This document shows, piece by piece, positions 43,455 to 51,670 of a stretch of DNA of 64,000 nt (within the stretch, counting starts at the first letter, position 1; each line of letters opens with the position of its first letter). The translations under genes and the position numbers were made by a program. The DNA comes from Clostridia bacterium (GTDB taxonomy: Bacteria; Bacillota; Clostridia; Oscillospirales; Acutalibacteraceae). The notes under the pieces are model-generated. The model worked only from the letters and a program-made list of their open reading frames with translations, did no database searches and had not been told where the DNA came from. Where the stretch lies: positions 21,500-85,499 of the forward strand of contig JAFSAR010000012.1 of NCBI GenBank assembly GCA_017442225.1, given 5' to 3'.

Positions 43455-44810
43455 TCAGTTCTTAAGGCTTTGCATAGGGGCAGGTATTCTGCCGCCGCGG
43501 TCTATGAACTTTTTTGGGCTAGCAGTTAGGTTTACGTCCATTATGGGACCTTCGCCCAAAAGCCCGCCAAAATTTAGCTCTTCGCCAGCCTTTTTGCCAA
43601 TAGCAGGTATTACACGAACGGCGGTGGTTTTTGAGTTTACCATACCGATTGCGGCTTCGTCTGCGATAATCGCCGATATAACCTCGCTTGGTGTGTCACC
43701 GGGAATTACCACCATGTCAAGACCAACCGAGCATACGGCGGTCATAGCCTCTAATTTTTCTATTTTAAGGTCTCCGCTGCGAGCCGCCGCAATCATACCT
43801 TCGTCTTCGGATACGGGTATAAAAGCACCCGAAAGTCCGCCCACCGAATTGCATGCCATAACGCCACCTTTTTTAACCGCGTCGTTAAGCATAGCAAGAG
43901 CCGCTGTTGTGCCGTGTGTACCGCAAACACCCAAGCCTATTTCTTCGAGTATTCTTGCAACCGAATCGCCAACCGCAGGGGTAGGGGCAAGGGACAGGTC
44001 TACAATGCCAAAAGGAACGCCTAGACGGCGCGCGGCCTCACTGCCAACAAGCTGACCCACACGGGTGATTTTAAAGGCGGTTCGTTTAATGGTTTCAGCC
44101 ACGGCGCCAAGGTCGCCGTCACACTTTTTGAGCGCGGCATACACAACACCCGGGCCCGAAACACCCACGTGAATTACGCAGTCAGGCTCACCCATGCCGT
44201 GAAATGCGCCTGCCATAAAAGGATTATCTTCGGGCGCGTTGCAAAATACTACCAGCTTTGCAGGACCAATGCTGTCGCGGTCAGCAGTGAGTTCTGCGCT
44301 TTTCTTTACAATCTCACCCATAAGCTTTACAGCATCCATATTTATACCCGCTTTGGTAGAGCCAATGTTTACCGACGAGCAGATGTTTGTGGTTTCATTT
44401 AAAGCGCGGGGGATAGAGCGGATAAGCTCAATGTCACCCGCTGAAAAACCCTTTTGCACCAGCGCCGAGTATCCGCCGATAAAGTTTACACCTACGGTGT
44501 CAGCCGCGCGCTGAAGCGCGTGTGCATATTTAACAGGGTCACCGCCCGATACCGCAACGAGCATCGCGATGGGCGTTACCGAAATACGTTTGTTTATAAT
44601 CGGTATTCCGTATTCCGCCTCGATATCTTCGCCCACTTTTACAAGGTTGCCCGCAAGACGCACGATTTTGTCATAAACCTTTTGGCAGGAAACGTCTATA
44701 TCGCTATCTGCGCAGTCAAGCAGGGATATGCCCATTGTGATTGTACGAATATCAAGGTTTTCCTGCCTTATCATATTTATGGTTTCTAAAATATCGTTAA
44801 GATTGATCAT
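43455..44810 (-). CDS. UPF0210/DUF711 (PFL family) protein
   Basis: A 451-residue cytoplasmic protein starting [27 protein letters not shown] (key part [18 protein letters not shown]), with the glycine-rich [13 protein letters not shown] and [15 protein letters not shown] segments of this conserved family. It was named for distant resemblance to formate-lyase-like proteins; the function is unknown and it carries no glycyl radical motif. It is almost always found behind an ACT-domain protein (UPF0237), as here with 11 bases between the two, so they probably form a regulated pair sensing an amino acid. Confidence 0.9.
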   Translation of the reverse strand: MINLNDILETINMIRQENLDIRTITMGISLLDCADSDIDVSCQKVYDKIVRLAGNLVKVGEDIEAEYGIPIINKRISVTPIAMLVAVSGGDPVKYAHALQRAADTVGVNFIGGYSALVQKGFSAGDIELIRSIPRALNETTNICSSVNIGSTKAGINMDAVKLMGEIVKKSAELTADRDSIGPAKLVVFCNAPEDNPFMAGAFHGMGEPDCVIHVGVSGPGVVYAALKKCDGDLGAVAETIKRTAFKITRVGQLVGSEAARRLGVPFGIVDLSLAPTPAVGDSVARILEEIGLGVCGTHGTTAALAMLNDAVKKGGVMACNSVGGLSGAFIPVSEDEGMIAAARSGDLKIEKLEAMTAVCSVGLDMVVIPGDTPSEVISAIIADEAAIGMVNSKTTAVRVIPAIGKKAGEELNFGGLLGEGPIMDVNLTASPKKFIDRGGRIPAPMQSLKN

Positions 44811-44821
44811 AAATTTTCACC

Positions 44822-45094
44822 TTAAATTCTGTGCATAGAGTTAAAAATATCTTCGTGCATAACGCGGATTTCAAGATTAAGCTCGTGACCCAAACTATCC
44901 ATAGCCTCAGAAAAGTCCTTGAATTTGCAGTTAAGAGCGGCAATGTCTGTCAGCATTACCATTACAAACATATCCTGCAAAACCGACTGCGTTATATCAA
45001 TAATATTTACGTTGTATTCAGCGCATTTTGCGCTAACACGCGCGGTGATGCCGACGGTATCCTTACCGATTACTGAAATTACTGTTTTTTTCAT
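44822..45094 (-). CDS. ACT-domain protein (UPF0237 family)
   Basis: A 90-residue single ACT domain: VISVIGKDTVGITARVSAKCAE, then VNIIDITQSVLQDMFVMVML. ACT domains bind small ligands such as amino acids. It lies upstream of the UPF0210 gene in one minus-strand unit, the conserved arrangement for both families. The glycine loop KDTVGI is intact, so ligand binding is likely; the ligand is not known. Confidence 0.92.
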   Translation of the reverse strand: MKKTVISVIGKDTVGITARVSAKCAEYNVNIIDITQSVLQDMFVMVMLTDIAALNCKFKDFSEAMDSLGHELNLEIRVMHEDIFNSMHRI

Positions 45095-45168
45095 TGCTTT
45101 TACCTCACAGATTTTAATTGCTTACATTATACAATATGAAAGTAGCATACGCAAGCAAAAACTACCTC

Positions 45169-45197
45169 TTGACGAATTTTTTTAGTACATTTAAAAT
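45169..45197 (+). promoter_or_regulatory. Promoter of the GHL10 lipoprotein gene
   Basis: TTGACG at 45169-45174 and TAAAAT at 45192-45197 with a 17-bp spacer, about 35 bases before the start codon. Confidence 0.65.
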
Positions 45198-45231
45198 ATA
45201 TATTAGTGTAAAAATATGAAAGCGAGTTTTT

Positions 45232-46344
45232 ATGAGAAAATTATTATGCGTAATGCTTATATTGCTGTTGCTTGCTGGCTGTTCGCCTACGGATACGGTA
45301 AGCGATGACGTTAAGCAAGATTATATAACGGGTGTGTGGGTGTCGTATTCGGAGCTTGATATTATGCTATCGGGCGATTTTAAATCCGAGTTTGGCGCCG
45401 CGGTGCAAAACTGTCTGTCGCGCGGTGTTACCGATATGTTTGTACATATAAGGCCGTTTTGCGATTCGTATTACCCGTCAGAGATTTTTCCGCTACGGTC
45501 ATCAGCCGCGACGCAGAATTTTGATGTTTTAGAATATATGATAGGCGTTTGCCACCAAAACGGCATAAAGCTTCACGCGTGGTTAAATCCCTACCGCGTG
45601 CGTACCGCAGACTGCGATATTTCGGCTCTGCCCGACGGCAGTCCTGCAAAGCGGTGGCTGAGTGACGAAACGGCAGACAACGATATAAACGTATCGATTG
45701 TAAGCGGCATATACTTAAATCCCGCTTCAAGCGAGGCTCGCGCGCTTATCCTTGACGGAATACGAGAAATAATTGATAATTACGCGGTGGATGGTATACA
45801 TTTTGACGATTATTTTTATCCCACCGTGGACGAAAGCTTTGATAAGATGAGCTATACTGCATATTGCACTGACACACAAAAGCCATTAGATCTTGACGAT
45901 TGGCGGCGCGCTAACGTCAACGCGCTCGTAAGCTGCGCATATACCGCGATAAAGTTTAAAAACAAGGATATTGTTTTCAGTGTCAGCCCGTCTGCATCTA
46001 TTGACGAAAACTATAACAAGCACTACGCCGATATAGCAGCGTGGGTAAGCAGCGATTGTGTTGACTACATAATACCGCAACTGTATTTTGGTTTTGATTA
46101 TCCCGACAGTGATTATAAATTTAATAATCTGCTAGGCACTTGGCAAAAAGAAATAAGCGAAACTGATACAAAACTGCTTATCGGTCTTGCTACGTATAAA
46201 ATAAATACCCAAAACAAACCCGACAGCGCTGAGTGGGCAAACGGCAGGGATGTAATAAAACAGCAAATCGAGATATGTAAAGAGTCGAGCGGTGTCGCAG
46301 GGCATATATATTTTTCGTATTCATCAATGTGTCAGTACATGTAA
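45232..46344 (+). CDS. GHL10 family glycoside hydrolase-like lipoprotein
   Basis: A 370-residue surface lipoprotein with lipobox LAGC near residue 17. The catalytic-type TIM barrel contains GVWVSYSELD, DMFVHIRPFCDSYYPSE, KLHAWLNPYRV, the VDGIHFDDYFYP acidic motif near residue 188, SVSPSASID and VDYIIPQLYFGF. This matches the GHL10 (DUF187) group, whose known or proposed role is hydrolysis of glycans such as peptidoglycan or exopolysaccharide. The acid pair of the barrel is present, so it is likely active. The ribosome binding site is weak (GAAAGCGAG). Confidence 0.88.
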   Translation: MRKLLCVMLILLLLAGCSPTDTVSDDVKQDYITGVWVSYSELDIMLSGDFKSEFGAAVQNCLSRGVTDMFVHIRPFCDSYYPSEIFPLRSSAATQNFDVLEYMIGVCHQNGIKLHAWLNPYRVRTADCDISALPDGSPAKRWLSDETADNDINVSIVSGIYLNPASSEARALILDGIREIIDNYAVDGIHFDDYFYPTVDESFDKMSYTAYCTDTQKPLDLDDWRRANVNALVSCAYTAIKFKNKDIVFSVSPSASIDENYNKHYADIAAWVSSDCVDYIIPQLYFGFDYPDSDYKFNNLLGTWQKEISETDTKLLIGLATYKINTQNKPDSAEWANGRDVIKQQIEICKESSGVAGHIYFSYSSMCQYM

Positions 46345-46376
46345 AAAAGAGTTGGTTTTAAACCAACTCTTTTTTT
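46343..46376 (+). terminator. Terminator after the GHL10 gene
   Basis: AAAAGAGTTGGTTT / AAACCAACTCTTTT hairpin starting in the stop codon, followed by seven T. Confidence 0.9.
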
Positions 46377-46397
46377 GGTGCGGGTAACAGGAGTTGA
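46375..46397 (-). pseudogene. Detached 3' end of a tRNA-Leu gene
   Basis: The 23 bases are identical to the 3' end (T-arm, acceptor strand and CCA) of the intact tRNA-Leu at 46576-46662. Identity stops within the T-loop and unrelated, G+C-richer sequence follows to about 46462. It cannot form a tRNA. Confidence 0.8.
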
Positions 46398-46462
46398 CCG
46401 TCTGCTACGCATACTAACCGCTTGTCGACCCAATGCCATGCATTCGGTACCCGACTGCGCGC

Positions 46463-46507
46463 TCTAAACTAAAACACAGTCCACGGGACTGTGTTTTTTC
46501 GTTTAGA
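46463..46507. terminator. Long hairpin near the broken tRNA-Leu 3' end
   Basis: TCTAAAC and GTTTAGA form the outer stem, AAAACACAGTCC and GGACTGTGTTTT the inner stem around ACG, with six T inside the 3' arm. It looks like an intrinsic terminator on the plus strand, but no gene lies just upstream on that strand. Confidence 0.6.
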
Positions 46508-46533
46508 CCTTCACAGGTTCAACTCCTTAAATT

Positions 46534-46575
46534 AAAAAATTGCTGAACTAAACCATAAAGGTTTAATTCAGCAAT
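46534..46575 (-). terminator. Terminator after tRNA-Leu
   Basis: On the minus strand AATTGCTGAA-x-TAAACC pairs with GGTTTA-x-TTCAGCAATT and is followed by six T, directly behind the tRNA CCA end. Confidence 0.8.
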
Positions 46576-46662
46576 TGGTGCGGGTAACAGGAGTTGAACC
46601 TGCACCGAGGAACCCCGACTAGAACCTGAATCTAGCGCGTCTGCCTATTCCGCCATACCCGC
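46576..46662 (-). tRNA. tRNA-Leu (anticodon CAG)
   Basis: An 87-base gene with encoded CCA. The acceptor stem GCGGGTA pairs with TACCCGC. The D-arm has GGCGGAATAGGCAGACGC, the anticodon stem CTAGA/TCTAG encloses TTCAGGT (anticodon CAG), the long variable arm TCGGGGTTCCTCGG marks a class II tRNA, and the T-arm is CAGGTTCAACTCCTG. Leucine identity follows from anticodon and class II form. Decodes CUG. It is flanked by partial copies of its own two ends. Confidence 0.95.
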
Positions 46663-46802
46663 ATATTCAATTTTTGCAAGGCAGCCGTGCCCCGCGTGAC
46701 TCTTGCGGTGCCCGACGACTCGATACTACCGTATCTCGCTTGTCGACCGCGGCGCCTTTTTGCCACTCGCTGCATCACCCACTGGGTGCGCTCGTGCAAA
46801 AA

Positions 46803-46824
46803 CTGCCTATTCCGCCATACCCGC
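46803..46824 (-). pseudogene. Detached 5' end of a tRNA-Leu gene
   Basis: These 22 bases equal the first 22 bases of the intact tRNA-Leu; four further upstream flank bases also match (26 in all, 46803-46828). The copy breaks off in the D-arm, after which unrelated G+C-rich sequence with GTCGACAAGCG runs to about 46670. The same GTCGAC(A/C) string also occurs next to the 3' fragment at about 46424-46432. Confidence 0.8.
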
Positions 46825-46895
46825 ATATAAAAATATCCTTGCTTAAAACAGCAAGGATATTATACATAATTCAATTATAAAAGTCAAGGCAATAA

Positions 46896-47873
46896 TTATC
46901 GGAAAATTTCTTTGTACTTATCTCCAAACAGCTGCTCGGCGAACCATACTTTTTTTACCGTAAAGGTTTTTTTGTCAAGATATTGCAAAATGCCGCCGTC
47001 TGTGGTAAAATCAAATGTCAATTTATATGAGTAGAGCGCCTGCTTGTCAAATCCCATCTTTTTGTCGTTCTGCAGTTTGCCGTATTTTCCGTCGCCCAAC
47101 AGCGCGTGACCAATCGACGCCATGTGAGCGCGTATCTGATGGGTGCGGCCCGTTATCAGCTCAACCTCAATCAGCGACAGTCCGTTTTTTGAAGCAAGGG
47201 TGTTGTAACGGGTTTTAATGGTAAGGTTATTATCAGTCTTTTTACCGCTTAAATATACCTTGTTTTTATCCTCGTTCTTTTCGAGGTAACCCTCAAGTGT
47301 GCGGCTTTTTTGTTTTGGAATGCCGTGAATTACGGCAAGGTATCTTTTATCAATCTCGCGGTCTTTTATCTTATCGCAAAGTATACGTAGCGCCTCGGCG
47401 TTTTTTGCGGCTATTACTATACCGCCTGTGTTGCGGTCAATACGGTTGGCAAGAGCCGGCTTAAAACTGTTTTCTGCGTCGGGCTTGTATTCGCCCTTAT
47501 CGTACAAATAATGCTGTATTCTGCCGATAAGCGTGTCACGGTATTCGTTTTTATCGGGGTGAACGATAAGCCCTTGCTCTTTATCAACAAGAATTATATT
47601 TTCGTCCTCGTAAACAATATGTAGCCTTGCAGGCGAGCTTAAAAAGTCATACTTTGGCGCGACTTCAGCAAAGAATTCATCATTTATATATGCGTCGACT
47701 ATGTCACCCACAGCAAGTCGTGTGGATATCTCACCGCGTTTGCCGTTTATTTTTATACGCTTGGTGCGTATGTATTTATACATAAGCCCCTGCGGCAGTG
47801 TAGGGCAAACCTTGGTTATAAACTTGTCGAGGCGCTGATTTGCGTCGTTTTTTGTAATTTCAAAGCTTTTCAT
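46896..47873 (-). CDS. RluA-family 23S rRNA pseudouridine synthase
   Basis: Converts uridine to pseudouridine in rRNA (RluC/RluD-type). The 325-residue protein has an N-terminal S4 RNA-binding domain (about 12-75: NQRLDKFITK, YIRTKRIKINGKR), then the catalytic domain with the essential aspartate in ANRIDRNTGGIV near residue 144 (HRLDxxTSG in most members, so His to Asn here) and ELITGRTHQIRAHMASIG. The target position cannot be set by sequence alone. Likely monocistronic. Confidence 0.9.
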   Translation of the reverse strand: MKSFEITKNDANQRLDKFITKVCPTLPQGLMYKYIRTKRIKINGKRGEISTRLAVGDIVDAYINDEFFAEVAPKYDFLSSPARLHIVYEDENIILVDKEQGLIVHPDKNEYRDTLIGRIQHYLYDKGEYKPDAENSFKPALANRIDRNTGGIVIAAKNAEALRILCDKIKDREIDKRYLAVIHGIPKQKSRTLEGYLEKNEDKNKVYLSGKKTDNNLTIKTRYNTLASKNGLSLIEVELITGRTHQIRAHMASIGHALLGDGKYGKLQNDKKMGFDKQALYSYKLTFDFTTDGGILQYLDKKTFTVKKVWFAEQLFGDKYKEIFR

Positions 47874-47911
47874 AATTATTCCTTTAAATATAATTTAACA
47901 AGGGGGCAAAA

Positions 47912-48616
47912 ATGATGGATAAAAATTTACACGAAGGTCACAGAGAACGTGTGCGGCAAGAGTTTTTGCAATACGGCTTTGACCAAAACACACCGCCCCA
48001 TAAAATACTTGAACTGCTGCTTTTTTACTGCGTACAGCGAGCCGATACCAACCCCATAGCCCACGAGCTTATTGCCCGATACGGTTCTGTTGCAGGCGTG
48101 CTTGACGCGCCTGTCGAGGAGCTTGCCGCTTTTAAGGGCTTGAGCGAGCGCAGCGCGGTGCTGCTTAAACTGATAATGCCCACAGCCCGCAGATATTTAT
48201 ATGACAAATCGGAACAAAAGCCTACCTTTTGCAGCCTTGACGCTATCGGTAAATACATACTAAGGCGCTATATCGGTGAAACGCGTGAAAAATCAGGTGT
48301 AATGTGCCTTGATACAAGGGGCGGACTTATAAGCTTTGATTTTTTAAGCGAGGGCGATTTATCGTCGGTAGGTTTTTCGATGCGCCAGCTTGCCAAAACG
48401 GTGCTTGACGGCGGGGCGACTGCCGTGGTGCTTTGTCATAATCATCCAAACGGTATCGCAGTACCAAGCGAGAGCGATGTAACGTTAACAAAAGCCGCTG
48501 CGGAAACGCTTTCTAAAATTGGTGTTCAGCTTATAGACCACATTGTTGTGAGCGATACCGATTTTGTGTCTATGGCTCAAAGTGAGCAGTACGGTCATAT
48601 CTTTGTACCGAACTAA
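47912..48616 (+). CDS. radC: RadC family JAB-domain protein
   Basis: A 234-residue protein: N-terminal helix-hairpin-helix part (LEEL-type VEELAAFKGLSERSAVLLKL, given as VEELAAFKGLSERSAVL) and a JAMM/MPN metalloprotease-like domain at about 110-234 with the metal motif CHNHPNGIAVPSESD. Despite the historical name a DNA repair role is doubtful and the cellular function is unknown. It is divergent from the pseudouridine synthase gene and starts at ATG 47912 (or the next codon, also ATG) behind AAGGGGG. Confidence 0.92.
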   Translation: MMDKNLHEGHRERVRQEFLQYGFDQNTPPHKILELLLFYCVQRADTNPIAHELIARYGSVAGVLDAPVEELAAFKGLSERSAVLLKLIMPTARRYLYDKSEQKPTFCSLDAIGKYILRRYIGETREKSGVMCLDTRGGLISFDFLSEGDLSSVGFSMRQLAKTVLDGGATAVVLCHNHPNGIAVPSESDVTLTKAAAETLSKIGVQLIDHIVVSDTDFVSMAQSEQYGHIFVPN

Positions 48617-48664
48617 TTATACTATTCATTAAATTTATTGTCAATCAATAAGGGTTAATAAAAT

Positions 48665-49384
48665 ATGAGCAAATTTACATTATTTAAAAGAGGCTTCAGA
48701 AACGGAATACCGATATTTTTAGGATATTTGGCGGTATCTTTCACCTTTGGTATAGCGGCGCGTGATGCAGGGCTTACGTCTTTTCAGGCAGTGCTTATAT
48801 CTGCGACCAATCTTACGTCTGCGGGTCAGTTTGCGGCGCTTGGGATAATAGCGACACAGGCAAGCTATATAGAAATGGCGCTGACTCAGCTTGTTATAAA
48901 TCTGCGTTACTGCCTTATGTCATCATCGCTTTCACAACGTTTTGATGAAAAAATGAAGCCCCATCATCGTTTCTTTATTGCGTTTGGTGTAACAGATGAA
49001 ATATTTGGTGTGTCAAGCGCCTATCTGCAAGAAAATGTTCCGCCCGCATATTGCTACGGACTTATAGCGGCATCCTGGCCCGGTTGGGTATTAGGCACGG
49101 CGCTTGGTTGTTTGTCGGGCAGTATCTTGCCCGCCAGTGTTTTAAGCGCGCTTGGCGTTGCGCTTTACGGTATGTTTATTGCAATAATTGTGCCGCCTAC
49201 AAAAAACAACAGGGTGTTGCTCGGCATTGTTATAATTTCAATGCTGTTAAGCCTTGTTTTTGCAATAACACCTATTCTCAAAGGAATTTCGTCGGGCTTT
49301 AGAGTGATAATACTCACAATTATTATCGCGGGCGCGGCGGCATATTTCTTCCCCGTAGAAGAGGAGGGTCATTATGAACGGTAA
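48665..49384 (+). CDS. azlC: AzlC family branched-chain amino acid exporter subunit
   Basis: Large subunit (239 aa) of the AzlCD exporter of branched-chain amino acids. It has about seven helices with the family segments GIPIFLGYLAVSFTFGIAAR and TNLTSAGQFAALGI, LINLRYCLMSSSLSQ-like sequence and FGVTDEIFGVSSAYL. The last 11 bases overlap azlD, so the two membrane subunits are made together. Confidence 0.93.
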   Translation: MSKFTLFKRGFRNGIPIFLGYLAVSFTFGIAARDAGLTSFQAVLISATNLTSAGQFAALGIIATQASYIEMALTQLVINLRYCLMSSSLSQRFDEKMKPHHRFFIAFGVTDEIFGVSSAYLQENVPPAYCYGLIAASWPGWVLGTALGCLSGSILPASVLSALGVALYGMFIAIIVPPTKNNRVLLGIVIISMLLSLVFAITPILKGISSGFRVIILTIIIAGAAAYFFPVEEEGHYER

Positions 49385-49679
49385 TATCGCTCTTTATATG
49401 CTTATAATGGCGGGTGTGACATATCTAATCCGTATGCTGCCGTTAGCGCTTATAAAAAAGAAGATTACTAATCGCTTTTTTAAATCGTTTCTTTATTACG
49501 TTCCGTTTGTAACGCTTGCCGTTATGACCTTTCCCACTATCCTTAATGCAACTGACAGCGTCTGGTCGGCTGCGGCGGCATTTGTGGTGGCTATGATTGT
49601 CGCATACGCGGGCGGGGGACTGCCTACAGTTGCAACAATTGCCTGCGCGGTAGTATTTATAGTAGAGTTATTTATATAA
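49374..49679 (+). CDS. azlD: AzlD family branched-chain amino acid exporter subunit
   Basis: Small subunit (101 aa) with three to four helices: ALYMLIMAGVTYLIRMLPLA, then RFFKSFLYYVPFVTLAVMTFP and GGGLPTVATIACAVVF. The motif TYLIRMLPL with the membrane arginine is typical. Starts within the azlC end with GGAGG 7 bases upstream. A terminator follows. Confidence 0.93.
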   Translation: MNGNIALYMLIMAGVTYLIRMLPLALIKKKITNRFFKSFLYYVPFVTLAVMTFPTILNATDSVWSAAAAFVVAMIVAYAGGGLPTVATIACAVVFIVELFI

Positions 49680-49691
49680 TGCAAAAAAGAA

Positions 49692-49718
49692 AAGGTTCAA
49701 CTATAAAAGTTGAACCTT
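49692..49718. terminator. Terminator between azlD and the ferredoxin gene
   Basis: AAGGTTCAACT, loop ATAAA, AGTTGAACCTT, followed on the plus strand by ACTTTTT and on the minus strand by TTCTTTTTTG; probably used by both convergent genes. Confidence 0.85.
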
Positions 49719-49739
49719 ACTTTTTGTTAAGTACTAAAA

Positions 49740-49910
49740 TTAGCCTTCAACGATAGCTTCTACGGGACAACCTGCTGCGCATGCGCCGCAATCCATGCAA
49801 GCATCTGCATCGATTTCGTATTTGCCGTCGCCTTCAGCGATAGCGTCTACAGGACAACCGCCTGCACAAGCGCCACAGCTGATGCAATCATCAGTAATTT
49901 TGTAAGCCAT
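49740..49910 (-). CDS. 2[4Fe-4S] ferredoxin
   Basis: A 56-residue clostridial-type ferredoxin, MAYKITDDCISCGACAGG at the start. Two CxxCxxCxxxCP clusters are complete: CISCGACAGGCP near residues 9-20 and CMDCGACAAGCP near 38-49, separated by GKYEIDADA. It carries low-potential electrons between oxidoreductases such as pyruvate:ferredoxin oxidoreductase and hydrogenase in the cytoplasm. A GGAGGTG ribosome binding site lies 8 bases before the ATG. The acidic composition fits a high-expression electron carrier. Confidence 0.96.
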   Translation of the reverse strand: MAYKITDDCISCGACAGGCPVDAIAEGDGKYEIDADACMDCGACAAGCPVEAIVEG

Positions 49911-50014
49911 TGGTTTACACCTCCGTCAAAGTGGAATAAAACAGGTTTTAAAACATACAAAAAACTTGTTGTTTATATTGTAGCAATATTCGACACAAAA
50001 AGCAAGAGAAAATT

Positions 50015-50854
50015 TTATTGCTCGCTATCGGATTTTTTTGCTCTGTGCCCGCCAAGTATTTTAACGTACTTGCGATTGGTCTTATACGGTACGCCCTCGC
50101 CGTCCTTTGGTTTTACGGTAAGATTACCCGTAATGAAATTTACGTCGGTTACAACGCCGACACCCTGTTCGGTTTTAACGGTTGCGCCAATTGATGGGGT
50201 AATAGAGTTAAGATACTCATAGGACTCCTGCTCGTAATTAAGGCAACACATAAGTCTGCCGCAGCTACCAGAAATCTTGGTGGGGTTAAGCGACAGGCTT
50301 TGCTCCTTTGCCATTTTGATAGATACGGGCAAAAAGTCGTCAAGAAAACGCTTGCAGCAATACTCCTGACCGCAAATGCCAACGCCGCCGAGCATCTTTG
50401 CTTCGTCGCGTACGCCTATCTGACGCAGTTCGATTCGCGCGTGGAAATGATTTGCAAGGTCTTTTACAAGCTCGCGGAAATCTACACGACCGTCGGCGGT
50501 AAAGAAGAACGTAAGCTTGCCGCCATCAAAGGAATATTCAACACTTACAAGCTTCATATCGAGACCGTGCGCGGCAACTTTTTCTTCACAAACACGCAAA
50601 GCGTCACACTCTTTGGTTTTGTTTTCTTCTATGCGCTGCATATCCTTATCATTAGCAACGCGAATCGCTTTTTTAAGCGGCGGAACAACACGCTCGTTCT
50701 CGACCTCGTGGTTGCCTTGCGACACCGAGCCAAAGGCAAGACCGTTTGCTGTTTCTACGATTACGTTTTGTCCCTCTTTATAACTTTTGCCGTCGGGTGA
50801 AAAGTAATAGTTTTTTCCGCTATCCTTAAATTTTACCGAAATAACCTCTATCAT
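50015..50854 (-). CDS. ricT: PSP1-domain protein RicT (YaaT)
   Basis: A 279-residue protein of the Y-complex (RicT with RicA and RicF) that in B. subtilis tunes RNase Y-dependent mRNA maturation, sporulation and competence. It has the PSP1 C-terminal domain (about 60-145) and the cysteine motifs GICGQEYCCKRF and SGSCGRLMCCLNYE, which match the iron-sulfur ligands of RicT. It follows holB by 12 bases, the usual Firmicutes order, though trmN6-rsmI, which often follow ricT, are 50 kb away in this window. Confidence 0.92.
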   Translation of the reverse strand: MIEVISVKFKDSGKNYYFSPDGKSYKEGQNVIVETANGLAFGSVSQGNHEVENERVVPPLKKAIRVANDKDMQRIEENKTKECDALRVCEEKVAAHGLDMKLVSVEYSFDGGKLTFFFTADGRVDFRELVKDLANHFHARIELRQIGVRDEAKMLGGVGICGQEYCCKRFLDDFLPVSIKMAKEQSLSLNPTKISGSCGRLMCCLNYEQESYEYLNSITPSIGATVKTEQGVGVVTDVNFITGNLTVKPKDGEGVPYKTNRKYVKILGGHRAKKSDSEQ

Positions 50855-50866
50855 ATATTTACCTCT

Positions 50867-51670
50867 TTATCTATCCAAAAGACCTTTTGACCGACTTACC
50901 GCAAGGCTTATAAGAAGCGGCATATTTATATTGGTAGCCAATAGATCTAAATAATATTTTGTATCGTCAAAAAGGCGGTCAAGCACGCGCGCGTGAGATG
51001 AGCCTTTTTTTAGTCTTTCTGCTGCGCATGCGCTAAGCGTGGTGAAAAAATCCTCCGCATCGGCGCGGCTTTTTTCAAGGGAGTTAAGCAGCTTTAGCAT
51101 TTCATACTCACTGCCCGAGAGCAATAAATTGATAAATTCATCTGCCATTTCGACGTATTTGTTGTCGTCGGATTTGCTTTCAAGCAAGGAGAGCAACACG
51201 CAACGCGAAATAATGGTGTCAAGCAGCATTGTCTTTGATGGAACGAGCAGTATAAAAACAACGCTTTGCGGTGGTTCCTCAAGAACTTTAAGCAACGCGT
51301 TTTGCGCCTGCTCGTTCATACGGTGCGCATCCTCGATTATAAAAACACGATGCGTCGCCTGATGCGCCTTTACAAAGGCGTCGGCGCGCAGTTCACGTAT
51401 TTGCGAGACCGACAAAAACTTTTTGCCGTCGAGCGTCGATACGCGCGTTATATCGGGGTGAGAGCCGACCTCGGCTAAATGACAATCCTTGCACACGCCA
51501 CAGGGCGAGGGACTGCCGCTGCAAACGGCGGCTGTAGCAATATAAAGCGCCAAATCAAGATTGGCAGTATTGTTTTCGCCCTCAACAAGCATCGCGTGGG
51601 GTATGCGGTGCGAGGAAATAAAATTTTTAACCGTCGAGGCTACTTTTGAATTTTCTCCCAGGAAAATCAT
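50867..51670 (-). CDS. holB: DNA polymerase III subunit delta' (HolB-type)
   Basis: Clamp-loader AAA+ subunit of 267 residues. It has RIPHAMLVEGENN in place of an intact Walker A (the GxxGxGKT residues are missing, as expected for the non-hydrolysing delta' subunit), the zinc module CGVCKDCH, the IIEDAHRMNEQAQNALLKVLEEPP segment (key part MNEQAQNALLKVLEEPP) and the ISRC sensor-1 region. The start overlaps the trpS stop by four bases (ATGA). Confidence 0.9.
   Translation of the reverse strand: MIFLGENSKVASTVKNFISSHRIPHAMLVEGENNTANLDLALYIATAAVCSGSPSPCGVCKDCHLAEVGSHPDITRVSTLDGKKFLSVSQIRELRADAFVKAHQATHRVFIIEDAHRMNEQAQNALLKVLEEPPQSVVFILLVPSKTMLLDTIISRCVLLSLLESKSDDNKYVEMADEFINLLLSGSEYEMLKLLNSLEKSRADAEDFFTTLSACAAERLKKGSSHARVLDRLFDDTKYYLDLLATNINMPLLISLAVSRSKGLLDR

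Noticed and set aside
46632..46826. Minus-strand frame covering tRNA-Leu and its 5' fragment
   Set aside because: It translates tRNA sequence twice (the RVWRNRQ-type peptide) and is a known kind of false gene over tRNA-Leu.
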